21,253 nucleotides of DNA from a virus. Positions 12,584 through 19,426 of this stretch are shown in pieces. The stretch covers positions 1-21,253 of IMG/VR virus record IMGVR_UViG_3300038701_001661, one strand, 5' to 3'. The translations under genes and the position numbers were made by a program. Below the pieces are notes generated by a model. The model was not told the origin of the DNA, searched no databases, and saw nothing but the letters and a program-made list of their open reading frames with translations. Position 1 is the first letter of the stretch; each line of letters begins with the position of its first letter.

Positions 12584-12889
12584 TTAATGAAATATGTGTT
12601 TATCTGTAGGCACTTCTAACAGATCTTTATTTACTGCTTCATGCATTTCATACAGTAATGCATCAAATTTATTTTGAAGTTCGTGTACTTTATCAAAATC
12701 TACTACTTCTTTAGATAAATGATCTTTTGCTATTTGTTTAATGCAATTTGCAGAAGATCCTGCTAAAACTGATGCTAAAAGTAAATCTAAAAATGCTGAT
12801 TCATCAGATGCTGAATCTGTAGTAAATTCTACAGCAGCTGTTAGTTTTGTTTTTTTAACGTCTATTCTGTTAATGTTAAAGTTTATCAT
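12584..12889 (-). CDS. Hypothetical protein of the module-C operon
   Basis: A 101-residue soluble protein. The N-terminus is beta-like (INFNINRIDVKKTKLTAAVEF), followed by helical ESAFLDLLLASVLAGSSANC, then IAKDHLSKEVVDFDKVHELQNKFDALLYEMHE and the tail DKHIFH. One Cys at about residue 49. No recognised family. It follows promoter-proximal gene 12932 through a spacer with a hairpin and precedes the coiled-coil gene through a nearly identical spacer. Both ATGs are led by ATATCTTACC, so they probably initiate with equal strength. Confidence 0.6.
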   Translation of the reverse strand: MINFNINRIDVKKTKLTAAVEFTTDSASDESAFLDLLLASVLAGSSANCIKQIAKDHLSKEVVDFDKVHELQNKFDALLYEMHEAVNKDLLEVPTDKHIFH

Positions 12890-12903
12890 GGTAAGATATT
12901 TAA

Positions 12904-12923
12904 AGGCCCATATTTCAGGGCCT
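12904..12923 (-). promoter_or_regulatory. Hairpin upstream of the gene at 12584
   Basis: AGGCCC (12904-12909) pairs with GGGCCT (12918-12923) around an 8-base loop, 14 bases upstream of the ATG at 12889 and 8 bases after the preceding stop. It is the partner copy of the hairpin at 12559-12578 with compensating stem changes. There is no real U-tract on the minus strand (CCTTTAAAT), so it is more likely an RNA-processing or translation element than a terminator. Confidence 0.6.
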
Positions 12924-12931
12924 GGTTAATA

Positions 12932-13174
12932 TTATGCTTTTACTATTGCTACTAATCTATTTTTACCTAATCTGCGTTCACCTACATAATCAGATTCTGT
13001 AGAAGATAATTTAAAAGTAATAAATGATTTTGTTTCTTTTACGATCTCTAAAACTTCTGATGCATAGCCGAAATTCCAGGCCATAAATTCACCTACTTTA
13101 AAATCTTTAGCAGGTTTTGCTGCTACGTGTCCTACTGATTGTAATTGTACTGTTTGTGTGTTTGTGTTTGACAT
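12932..13174 (-). CDS. First gene of promoter module C, unknown function
   Basis: The protein has 80 residues with a Thr/Asn/Gln-rich start (SNTNTQTVQLQSVG). The rest resembles a small beta-barrel: KDFKVGEFMAWNFGYASEVLEI, then KSFITFKLSSTESDYV, then GERRLGKNRLVAIVKA. The pattern KVGE...V..I......TF.L recalls small phage proteins with SH3-like folds, but the family is not certain. No Cys residues or membrane segment. The ATG is led by AATATTATTTACC. It is promoter-proximal and probably well expressed. Confidence 0.65.
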   Translation of the reverse strand: MSNTNTQTVQLQSVGHVAAKPAKDFKVGEFMAWNFGYASEVLEIVKETKSFITFKLSSTESDYVGERRLGKNRLVAIVKA

Positions 13175-13277
13175 GGTAAATAATATTTGTTTGTTATTGA
13201 TGGTACAAAGTTAACGTTTTCTTTAACTTTACCAAACTAAATTAAAGTTTTTTTTAATTTATTCGATGAAATACACA
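13175..13277 (-). promoter_or_regulatory. Promoter/operator module C
   Basis: Minus-strand -33 TTTG (plus CAAA 13233-13236) and -7 TAACTTTG (13206-13213) are separated by exactly 19 bp. Inverted repeats lie at 13210-13227 (GTTAA...TTAAC) and 13241-13258 (ATTAA...TTAAT), 31 bp apart as in modules A and B. The upstream shared block has one change (plus ATACAC instead of ATGCAC) where it meets the moron terminator. The leader has TAACAAACAAA as in the others. Confidence 0.85.
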
Positions 13278-13310
13278 AAAAAGCCAGGTTAAATACTAAC
13301 CTGGCTTTTT
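13277..13310. terminator. Terminator after the exported-protein gene
   Basis: The stem GCCAGGTTA (13283-13291) pairs with TAACCTGGC (13297-13305) around a 5-base loop. It is extended by A/T pairs and flanked by A-runs and T-runs on both sides, so it can work in either direction. It lies 28 bases past the stop of the gene at 13339 and insulates it from promoter module C. Confidence 0.9.
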
Positions 13311-13338
13311 GCTAATTAATCAAATATACGCAAATGAT

Positions 13339-13677
13339 TCAGCTATTAATCAATGGTATTTTTTGTTTACTGTAATATTTTTTAATGGTAAATTTATCTT
13401 TAAAATAGCATTTATTATGCCTGGGCCTGTAATTAGGTGCTTCTAAAGAAATAGATTTAACAGCTAAACCGCTGCTGCAATTATCTGATTTTACAAAATC
13501 TACACCAGGTGTAGCATCAGATGCTGTTAACACCTCAACAGCAGAAGGTGAAATATCAGCTGTTACGGCTAAAATTTCAGTTTGATCTGTTAGATCCATA
13601 GTTACACCAGGATCTTCTGCGGCCTGCGAAAACGTAAAGCTAAACAGAAACGCGCATAAAAATAAAATGTTTTTCAT
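13339..13677 (-). CDS. Exported protein in a moron-like single-gene unit
   Basis: The protein has 112 residues. Residues 1-20 are a signal peptide: NILFLCAFLFSFTFSQAA, with likely cleavage near SQA-A-E. The mature part is about 92 residues: acidic first half (EDPGVTMDLTDQTEILAVTADI), then a basic Cys-containing end (NYRPRHNKCYFKDKFTIKKYY). Two Cys (in DNCSSG and NKCYF) could form a disulfide in the periplasm. The gene has its own promoter (13724-13752) and terminator (13277-13310) between the late and accessory operons, the standard moron layout. Modification of the host envelope or superinfection exclusion is the usual role of such genes; that is inferred. Confidence 0.7.
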   Translation of the reverse strand: MKNILFLCAFLFSFTFSQAAEDPGVTMDLTDQTEILAVTADISPSAVEVLTASDATPGVDFVKSDNCSSGLAVKSISLEAPNYRPRHNKCYFKDKFTIKKYYSKQKIPLINS

Positions 13678-13723
13678 GTTAAAAGGTTTTAATGTTTCAT
13701 AATAAAATATGTATTAAGTGAAT

Positions 13724-13752
13724 CAAATATAGTGAAAATAAATTAAAACAAA
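13724..13752 (-). promoter_or_regulatory. Promoter of the exported-protein gene
   Basis: Minus-strand -7 TATATTTG (plus CAAATATA 13724-13731) and -33 TTTG (plus CAAA 13749-13752) are 17 bp apart, within the Bacteroidota range. It starts about 47 bases upstream of the ATG at 13677. It does not contain the inverted repeats of modules A-C, so it is probably not under the same control. The -33 box lies in the U-tract of the late-operon terminator. Confidence 0.7.
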
Positions 13753-13774
13753 AGGCCGCTAAACACGGCCCTTT
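13746..13774 (-). terminator. Late-operon terminator
   Basis: GGCCG (13754-13758) pairs with CGGCC (13766-13770) around a 7-base loop, with extra AAA/TTT pairing past a bulged C. On the minus strand TTTTGTTTT follows. It lies 44 bases after the stop of the spike gene at 13818, so it ends the tail operon. Confidence 0.75.
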
Positions 13775-13817
13775 GAAAACATCAGCATTTCGTCATAAGT
13801 GAAAACAACGAAAATTT

Positions 13818-14330
13818 TTAAATACTTTTTAATTCATTTATTTTAGCAGGTGTTATATCTGCCTGTGATTGCTGCACAGGTGATGCAGGCGGTGATGTAG
13901 GTGATCCAGGTGATGCAGATATATGTGTATGCGAATTAAAGGCCTGCGCCATAGCGTTAAATTTATCATTTAATTCATTAAAGGCGGTTTCTAATTCCTG
14001 GTATCTAACCAGGTTTTTAGTATTGCCTGCTAATTCTATAGTACCATCAGCTTTAAGCCATAAATAAGTAGCTAAATTACCATCTTCATCTAAAGAAAAT
14101 AAACGTTTTTCACCAGGGCCTGCTAATTGGTTTTTATTGATATATCCAATTACTACAGGTTCAGCATTATTAGATGTATCTGCAAATATTGCTACAGCAT
14201 CTTCTAAAGGCTGTGAATCATCACCAAAAGGCGCACATTCTGCGGCTGTTTTAATTCCGAACTGCTGCACCTTTAAAATACGTTTAGCAGCTGTTATAGT
14301 AGCTTCTTTAAATTTACTAAAGGTTATCAT
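13818..14330 (-). CDS. Baseplate spike protein (Mu gp45 / P2 gpV-like)
   Basis: The protein has 170 residues. The N-terminal half looks like an OB-type beta region (VQQFGIKTAAECAPFGD, AVAIFADTSNNAEPVVIGYINK). After it come repeating beta segments (DGNLATYLWLKADGTIELAG). A helical stretch NLVRYQELETAFNELNDKF leads to AFNSHTHIS. The HTH sequence matches the metal-binding His-x-His often found near the end of phage spikes. A Pro/Ser-rich tail closes it. It is the last gene of the operon and overlaps the hub gene by an ATGA junction. It would form the trimeric tip that pierces the host outer membrane. Confidence 0.7.
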   Translation of the reverse strand: MITFSKFKEATITAAKRILKVQQFGIKTAAECAPFGDDSQPLEDAVAIFADTSNNAEPVVIGYINKNQLAGPGEKRLFSLDEDGNLATYLWLKADGTIELAGNTKNLVRYQELETAFNELNDKFNAMAQAFNSHTHISASPGSPTSPPASPVQQSQADITPAKINELKSI

Positions 14331-15343
14331 GCATCAAATATTTTAGAAGGTTCTGCTGCTGTAAAAGTTTCAGGTAACACTAATTTAAAAGTAGAAGATT
14401 CATCAGCTGTACCTGTTTTAATTGAAACATCTATAACCATGAACAGCGTTTTTTTAAAAATAAAGTTTTCAGGGTTTAAAACCTCAACAATAGAACCAGG
14501 TAAAATATTTTCTACCCTGTTTAGATCTATTACTAATTCAATGTTTTTTAATTCAGATGCTAATTCATTATCAGCTGCATTTTTTACATCAGTATCTTCA
14601 CCTGATGATAATATTTTAGTTTGCGGCCTAAACGCGCTAATTAATGGGTTTTTAACTGTATCTGCTGTAGATACACCTGCGTTTTCTGCTGATGGCTGCC
14701 TAATTACACTAATATCACTATGCAGGGCCTGGCCGTTTACCGTTAACTTCATTTTATTAGTATTAGATCCATTAAAAAAATAAACAGGTTTAGTAGATCC
14801 TGGCCTGTAAATAATAACCTGGCCGCGCTCATTATGTGATAATACTAAATTACGCTGTGCTGTTAATTTGGCTAAATATGCTTTAACTGTATCTGTAGGC
14901 GCAGCTACTGATTTTTTATAAATTTGGTTTGCAGCTGTAGCCGCAGATGGATCTATAACTAATTCTATATTAAAAAGGCCTAATAGGCGTTCTGCTACAT
15001 CTTTTAATGATCGGTTAATACTTTCTAATGGGTAACTGCTAACAGGCACAGTAACATCTTCTAAAATACCTGGTAAAGAATATCCTGATAAATTTAAAAG
15101 CTGTGGCTGTGCAGCTGATGTAAAAACATGATTTATAATTATGCCTGTAAAAATTAATTGATCTTCTGAATTAAAAAGTTCTACACGCTGATATGATAAC
15201 GGTTTAAATAGTTTTCTGTGTAATGGGTTTTCAGGGTTAAAACGTACATCAAAACTAAAAATAGATCCTATAGCATCTAATTTTAGGTTAATAGCTAAAC
15301 CTGAAAAATATTCAAAAAAATCACCTGCTATTTTTACTTTCAT
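14327..15343 (-). CDS. Baseplate hub / tail protein (Mu gp44-like, gpD family)
   Basis: The protein has 338 residues. Features of Mu gp44-type hubs are KIAGDFFEYFSGLAINLKLDAI at the N-terminus (an early beta domain), SGYSLPGILEDVTVP, the segment RSLKDVAERLLGLFNIELVID (a shared helix-strand of hub proteins), and APTDTVKAYLAKLTAQRNLVLSHNERGQVIIYRP. The last third is beta (NRVENILPGSIVEVLNPENFIFKK) and ends TFKLVLPE. It forms the ring between tail tube and spike. It overlaps the N-like gene by one base (TAATG) and the spike gene by four. Confidence 0.8.
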   Translation of the reverse strand: MKVKIAGDFFEYFSGLAINLKLDAIGSIFSFDVRFNPENPLHRKLFKPLSYQRVELFNSEDQLIFTGIIINHVFTSAAQPQLLNLSGYSLPGILEDVTVPVSSYPLESINRSLKDVAERLLGLFNIELVIDPSAATAANQIYKKSVAAPTDTVKAYLAKLTAQRNLVLSHNERGQVIIYRPGSTKPVYFFNGSNTNKMKLTVNGQALHSDISVIRQPSAENAGVSTADTVKNPLISAFRPQTKILSSGEDTDVKNAADNELASELKNIELVIDLNRVENILPGSIVEVLNPENFIFKKTLFMVIDVSIKTGTADESSTFKLVLPETFTAAEPSKIFDA

Positions 15344-16560
15344 TATACAAAGTAATTTATTTTACGGCCCTTTTTAATTACTATCAATTCTTTTAGGCGT
15401 ATGTTATTAATTTCTATAAATGTAGCTAAATTAGAATCATCTTCTGATGGCCCTAAATAGCGGTGCGCTAATAAAATTACATTTGTGTTTTTAGAAGTGT
15501 AAACCGTGCGCAGCTGTTTAGCTTCAAATGCAAAATTATATAAATTACCTATAGTAAATGCCACCAGGTTATACAGATCTGTTTGCGTGTTTACATTTGG
15601 TGTATAGTTTTCAGATACATTATAAATTTCTACCTGGCCTGCATCTAATGTAGCTGTATAATCATTATAAACTTCTAAAACATCTTCTACTACAGATTCT
15701 ATTTCTGTACGTATTACATAATCTTCTGCTGATGGGTTTACAGCTGCATTACAAAGTGATGAAATACATGCTGCACCCTGCGCTTCAAAAAATAATTTAT
15801 CAGATACTGTTTCTATCTGTAGTTTTAACTGCGCGTATGCTGATAAAAATGCTGATACTTTTGATGAAATATTAGATGCAAATGTAGCAGGAATATCAAA
15901 AACCGCCTGTGCAGATCTAATAGCTGCACCAGGATCTGCTAAAAATGAATCAGCAGCTGTTAATGATTTAGCTGTAGCATTTGAAAATTCAGCTGAATTT
16001 TCATCTGTTATAATTGGGCCAAATGATGCAGCTACCAATGCATTAGAATCTTTTATTTTAGAAATATCTTCTGATTCAGGTGTAACATCAGATGTAAATG
16101 CTATAGATGAAGATTCTAAAACTAATACTTTTTTAGCTTCTACGTTATCACGTACAGATATACGTGAATCAGGAAAATCAGCGTTTATAGTTTCCCAAAA
16201 ATCCACAGTAACTACAGTTACATTTAATGAATCTTCATTATAATCTATATTTAATGGCTGCCCTGTTATAGGCCCATAAAAAGGATGCGTAACCTTCCAG
16301 GCGCGGCTATCTGATGCAGATGCATCAAATTCAGCTGTATCTTCTATATTGTTTTCACCTTGAAAATAAAATACTAAAGTATGCGCTGCTGATCTGCCTT
16401 TTTTGCGCTCAACTAATGAACCTTCTACATTAATAAAATCAAATATAGCAGTATTAAATTCACGTGTTTTACCTGTGGTTTTCCATAAAGGCCTAAAGGT
16501 TTTGCCATCACCTGTAGTTATTTCAAAATCTATATTTTCTATTTTATTTTGCCAACTCAT
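15343..16560 (-). CDS. Mu N-like tail protein (DNA circulation protein N-terminal family)
   Basis: The protein has 405 residues. The first 130 match the DNA_circ_N family: SWQNKIENIDFEITTGDGKTF, KTREFNTAIFDFINVEGSL, then AHTLVFYFQGENNIEDTAEFD and WKVTHPFYGPITGQPLNIDY. The rest is mainly helical and Ala/Ser/Asp-rich, with ISSKVSAFLSAYAQLKLQIE, and a C-terminal segment ending LKELIVIKKGRKINYFV. In Mu, the homologue is a baseplate/tail protein, despite the older name DNA circulation. It overlaps the hub gene by one base and the gpZ-like gene by an ATGA junction. Confidence 0.8.
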   Translation of the reverse strand: MSWQNKIENIDFEITTGDGKTFRPLWKTTGKTREFNTAIFDFINVEGSLVERKKGRSAAHTLVFYFQGENNIEDTAEFDASASDSRAWKVTHPFYGPITGQPLNIDYNEDSLNVTVVTVDFWETINADFPDSRISVRDNVEAKKVLVLESSSIAFTSDVTPESEDISKIKDSNALVAASFGPIITDENSAEFSNATAKSLTAADSFLADPGAAIRSAQAVFDIPATFASNISSKVSAFLSAYAQLKLQIETVSDKLFFEAQGAACISSLCNAAVNPSAEDYVIRTEIESVVEDVLEVYNDYTATLDAGQVEIYNVSENYTPNVNTQTDLYNLVAFTIGNLYNFAFEAKQLRTVYTSKNTNVILLAHRYLGPSEDDSNLATFIEINNIRLKELIVIKKGRKINYFV

Positions 16561-17216
16561 TTTAATAGCCTTTTAAATTGTTTTTGTGCGTTTTTTTCGT
16601 AAAATCTATCCATCATTTGCGCGGCTTTTAATGCTGATGGCCTTAACACAGGGCGCGCGCTCAACTGCGTTTTATTTGTGGGCCTGTAGGTAAATATAGG
16701 TATTATTCTACGTTTTTTAGAAACATCAAAAACAGTACCGCCTGAACCCTTTTTAATTAGCACGTATTTAGATCCTGGTTTACGCCTGTTAGGCCTGGCT
16801 ATATTGATACGGTTAAATCTATTTTTAGCACGTAATTTTTTACCATAACTGCCTGAAATACGCGCCTGATCCATAGGTATTAATTTACGGCCTGATACTG
16901 TGCCGCCTGATTCCTGTTTAGCTAAACCATCTGTAACTTTAGATGTTTTACCTGGCCTGCCATCTATACCTACTACAGCAGCCATAGAACGCATATCAAA
17001 ACCACGCGCTTTATCTACTACTATAAATTTTTTATAAAGGTTATTCTGCCTGATGGTGAATTTTTGGCCTGCTAATTTAGGTATATTGCCTTTAGCCTTA
17101 AACGCAGCATCATTTAATGTAGATCTAACTGCTACAGGAAAAGCTGAACGGTGCAGTTTTTCGAGTTTAGCAGTTAATGCTATAGCAGCATCATTATTTA
17201 CATCAAATGCGCGCAT
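16557..17216 (-). CDS. gpZ-like minor tail / tail completion protein
   Basis: A very basic 219-residue protein. The start ALTAKLEKLHRSAFPVAVRS, followed by TLNDAAFKAKGNIPKLAGQKF and IRQNNLYKKFIVVDKA, matches the pattern of phage minor tail protein Z (a helix followed by tube-proximal segments). The centre carries many basic residues (GKKLRAKNRFNRINIARPNRRKPGSKYVLIKKG), and the end is RPSALKAAQMMDRFYEKNA. Members help finish the tail tube end. It lies one base after the fibre gene and overlaps the N-like gene. Confidence 0.7.
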   Translation of the reverse strand: MRAFDVNNDAAIALTAKLEKLHRSAFPVAVRSTLNDAAFKAKGNIPKLAGQKFTIRQNNLYKKFIVVDKARGFDMRSMAAVVGIDGRPGKTSKVTDGLAKQESGGTVSGRKLIPMDQARISGSYGKKLRAKNRFNRINIARPNRRKPGSKYVLIKKGSGGTVFDVSKKRRIIPIFTYRPTNKTQLSARPVLRPSALKAAQMMDRFYEKNAQKQFKRLLK

Positions 17217-17217
17217 T

Positions 17218-18384
17218 TTAAAAAGTCCATTTAGCAGCTACTTCATCTTTAGTATAATAAAAAGATCCGTTAAAATTAAAAATTACACCATGAAACAAAG
17301 TAAAATCTATTAATTGATTTTGTTCTGTGCCTGTATCACGATCATAAGAATTTACTATACCATTTACAAAGGTATAAATGCGGTTATTAATAGCCACTAC
17401 ATTAGTAGTTTTATTAAAAGATCCTGCTAAAGTAATGTTACCTACAAATGTTAATGTATTAGTACCTTCATTATATGTAAATTTAGATACTACTAAATCA
17501 TTAGCATTTTTATTAAATTCATTTGTGATATAAATAAAATCAGAATCTGCCCAAATATAAGGCTGATTATCTACGCCTGTAGATATTGTAAACCCTGAAT
17601 AATTTACTTCATCAGATCCTGTAGGATCATTAGCAGGTAAAGCATGTAACCTATAATCTATAACATTAGGATCATATACCAGGGCCAAAACAAAACCTTT
17701 TAAAACTATAGCATCAGATACAATTAATGAACCATCTGCCAGGGTGTTCTGTATGGTTTCTTCTATGTTATATATTTTAGGTGCATCTGTGTATAGTTTT
17801 CCTGATTCCAGGTAAAACATATCTGATGTATCATTATATGTAATAGGTGCGCCTAAAACGGCAAATGTAGATGTATCTACAGATGCTGTTAACATGGTTA
17901 GGCTATACATTCTTACACCTAATGCATCTACAATTATTAAAACCTCATCATTAACACTAAAACCTGTAGAAGATGATGCAGAAATAGTAGCTTCACCTGA
18001 ACCTTTAAAAGTATATGATGTAGCTGAATTATAATTTTCTGCTGCGCGCGCTATAAAAACGTATTTATTAGGCAGTAAATCTAAATCCAGGCCCACAGTC
18101 CAAACAGTACCGTTTAAGGTTAAAACCTGTTCTACATCATTTAATGTATTAGTTAATTTTCTTAAAGCTGTTATAAGCTGATACTGTGTATCATTAGAAT
18201 CTTCATCACCTGTAGGCGTTTCTTTAGTAACTTCTAATAATTTATATAGATTCGTAATTATATCACCGTATAATTCACGAACTACAGGCGTACCCTGCTG
18301 CGTATCTGTTTCATTTTGAATAGTGCCAAAAGGAAATTTTGCAGCTGTATCTTTAGGTACGTTTAAATTTTGTAATGTTCTCAT
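17218..18384 (-). CDS. Tail fibre / receptor-binding protein with beta-propeller-like C-terminus
   Basis: The protein has 388 residues. Residues 13-77 (including FPFGTIQNETD, QQGTPVVRELYGDI and TQYQLITALRKL) share a pattern with the N-terminus of the next protein upstream, so this part probably attaches to the particle. The middle is beta-rich with a GSGEATISASSSTGFSVND repeat-like segment. The last 150 residues contain blade-like repeats (QPYIWADSDFIYITNEF, LTFVGNITLAGSF, RIYTFVNGIV, GVIFNFNGSFYY), resembling a propeller. It is likely a host-recognition protein. It starts 9 bases after the stop of the other fibre gene. Confidence 0.7.
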   Translation of the reverse strand: MRTLQNLNVPKDTAAKFPFGTIQNETDTQQGTPVVRELYGDIITNLYKLLEVTKETPTGDEDSNDTQYQLITALRKLTNTLNDVEQVLTLNGTVWTVGLDLDLLPNKYVFIARAAENYNSATSYTFKGSGEATISASSSTGFSVNDEVLIIVDALGVRMYSLTMLTASVDTSTFAVLGAPITYNDTSDMFYLESGKLYTDAPKIYNIEETIQNTLADGSLIVSDAIVLKGFVLALVYDPNVIDYRLHALPANDPTGSDEVNYSGFTISTGVDNQPYIWADSDFIYITNEFNKNANDLVVSKFTYNEGTNTLTFVGNITLAGSFNKTTNVVAINNRIYTFVNGIVNSYDRDTGTEQNQLIDFTLFHGVIFNFNGSFYYTKDEVAAKWTF

Positions 18385-18393
18385 AGTATTATT

Positions 18394-19416
18394 TTAAATC
18401 CAAATTGCAAACCAATTAACGCGCGGCGGTTCTTCTAATTCAGATGCGCCGCATATTACCCTAACTTTAGTAGCTTGTACTTCCCATCTGCACCACATTC
18501 TATCGTCATCATTTACATTACCATCAAACCGTATGCGGCTATGTGATGCCATAAAACCCTGTAAATCATCTATAGTTTTGCCTGTAGGTGGAAAAACATC
18601 TACATAATTAAAATTATTGTTATCCTGCTGATTACCTTCCTGCCAGGCAGTTACAGCTATATTTGTAGCAGAAGTAACTTTAATTAATGAAGTAGGATCT
18701 GTAAAATCTTCTATAGCCTGGGCCGCTTCTTTTGAAAGTAACCCATTTCTAACTGATGCTATTGCTAATGCATTATTAGATTCTGCACCGTTTACACGCT
18801 CTACAAACGCTAAAAGATTATTTAAAGGCGTAGTAGCTACTGTATCTAAAGTACCATCTAATTCTTCTGCTAATGTAGCAGCTTTTAAATAGGCTAATTC
18901 ATCTACAGCTGCATCTAAATTAACTGAATCTACCAGGCGTATTAAAACTACAGCTGTAGCTGTTTTTACTAAACGCACATATTCATCTGTTTTAAAATCA
19001 CCTATAGAAACTACAGCTGTTTCTGTGTTATCAGATCCTACTATAGTAGTTTCAGTATTTAGATCTACAGCTGCTTTACATATTACCTGTTCATTAGGCA
19101 GCATTTTACCTATTTTAATAGGTACTGATAACTTGTTATCAGTAGATGTTAACGATAGTATAAAATCATTTTTTGATGCCAGGGCGCGCGCTGCCTCTAC
19201 TAATTGATAACCTGTAGCTTCATTATCAGGTAAACCATTATATTCAATACCATACAAACGCATTAATTTAGCAAAAAATTCGTGCTGATCGCCGTAAACT
19301 GTTTCATCTACAGGTGTACCATCACCTAAACCTGTGTTATCTTTTATACGCGCATTTGGGTAATTTACAGGATCTGCATTATTTATGTTATCCTGGTTTG
19401 CTTTATCTCTTGCCAT
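18394..19416 (-). CDS. Tail fibre protein with conserved C-terminal tip domain
   Basis: The protein has 340 residues. Residues about 18-80 (YPNARIKDNTG, DGTPVDETVYGDQHEF, ATGYQLVEAARAL) parallel the N-terminus of the fibre encoded just downstream. The middle is Ala-rich and helical-to-beta (AAVDELAYLKAATLAEEL). The last 75 residues contain NYVDVFPPTGKTIDDLQGF, then DDDRMWCRWEVQATKVRVIC, ending VNWFAIWI. That ending is typical of contractile-phage fibre tips. It would bind the host surface. Two fibre-type proteins suggest a two-receptor or branched-fibre arrangement. Confidence 0.75.
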   Translation of the reverse strand: MARDKANQDNINNADPVNYPNARIKDNTGLGDGTPVDETVYGDQHEFFAKLMRLYGIEYNGLPDNEATGYQLVEAARALASKNDFILSLTSTDNKLSVPIKIGKMLPNEQVICKAAVDLNTETTIVGSDNTETAVVSIGDFKTDEYVRLVKTATAVVLIRLVDSVNLDAAVDELAYLKAATLAEELDGTLDTVATTPLNNLLAFVERVNGAESNNALAIASVRNGLLSKEAAQAIEDFTDPTSLIKVTSATNIAVTAWQEGNQQDNNNFNYVDVFPPTGKTIDDLQGFMASHSRIRFDGNVNDDDRMWCRWEVQATKVRVICGASELEEPPRVNWFAIWI

Positions 19417-19426
19417 TTCTTAATTT

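Noticed and set aside
13321-13353. A TATATTTG with an upstream TTG, 22 bp apart, inside the 3' end of the exported-protein gene
   Set aside because: The transcript would run straight into the terminator at 13277-13310 and has no gene to serve before it.
7690-13515. Shared PGVDF peptide in the lipoprotein and the exported protein
   Set aside because: Five residues in common with no alignment around them; too short to suggest homology.
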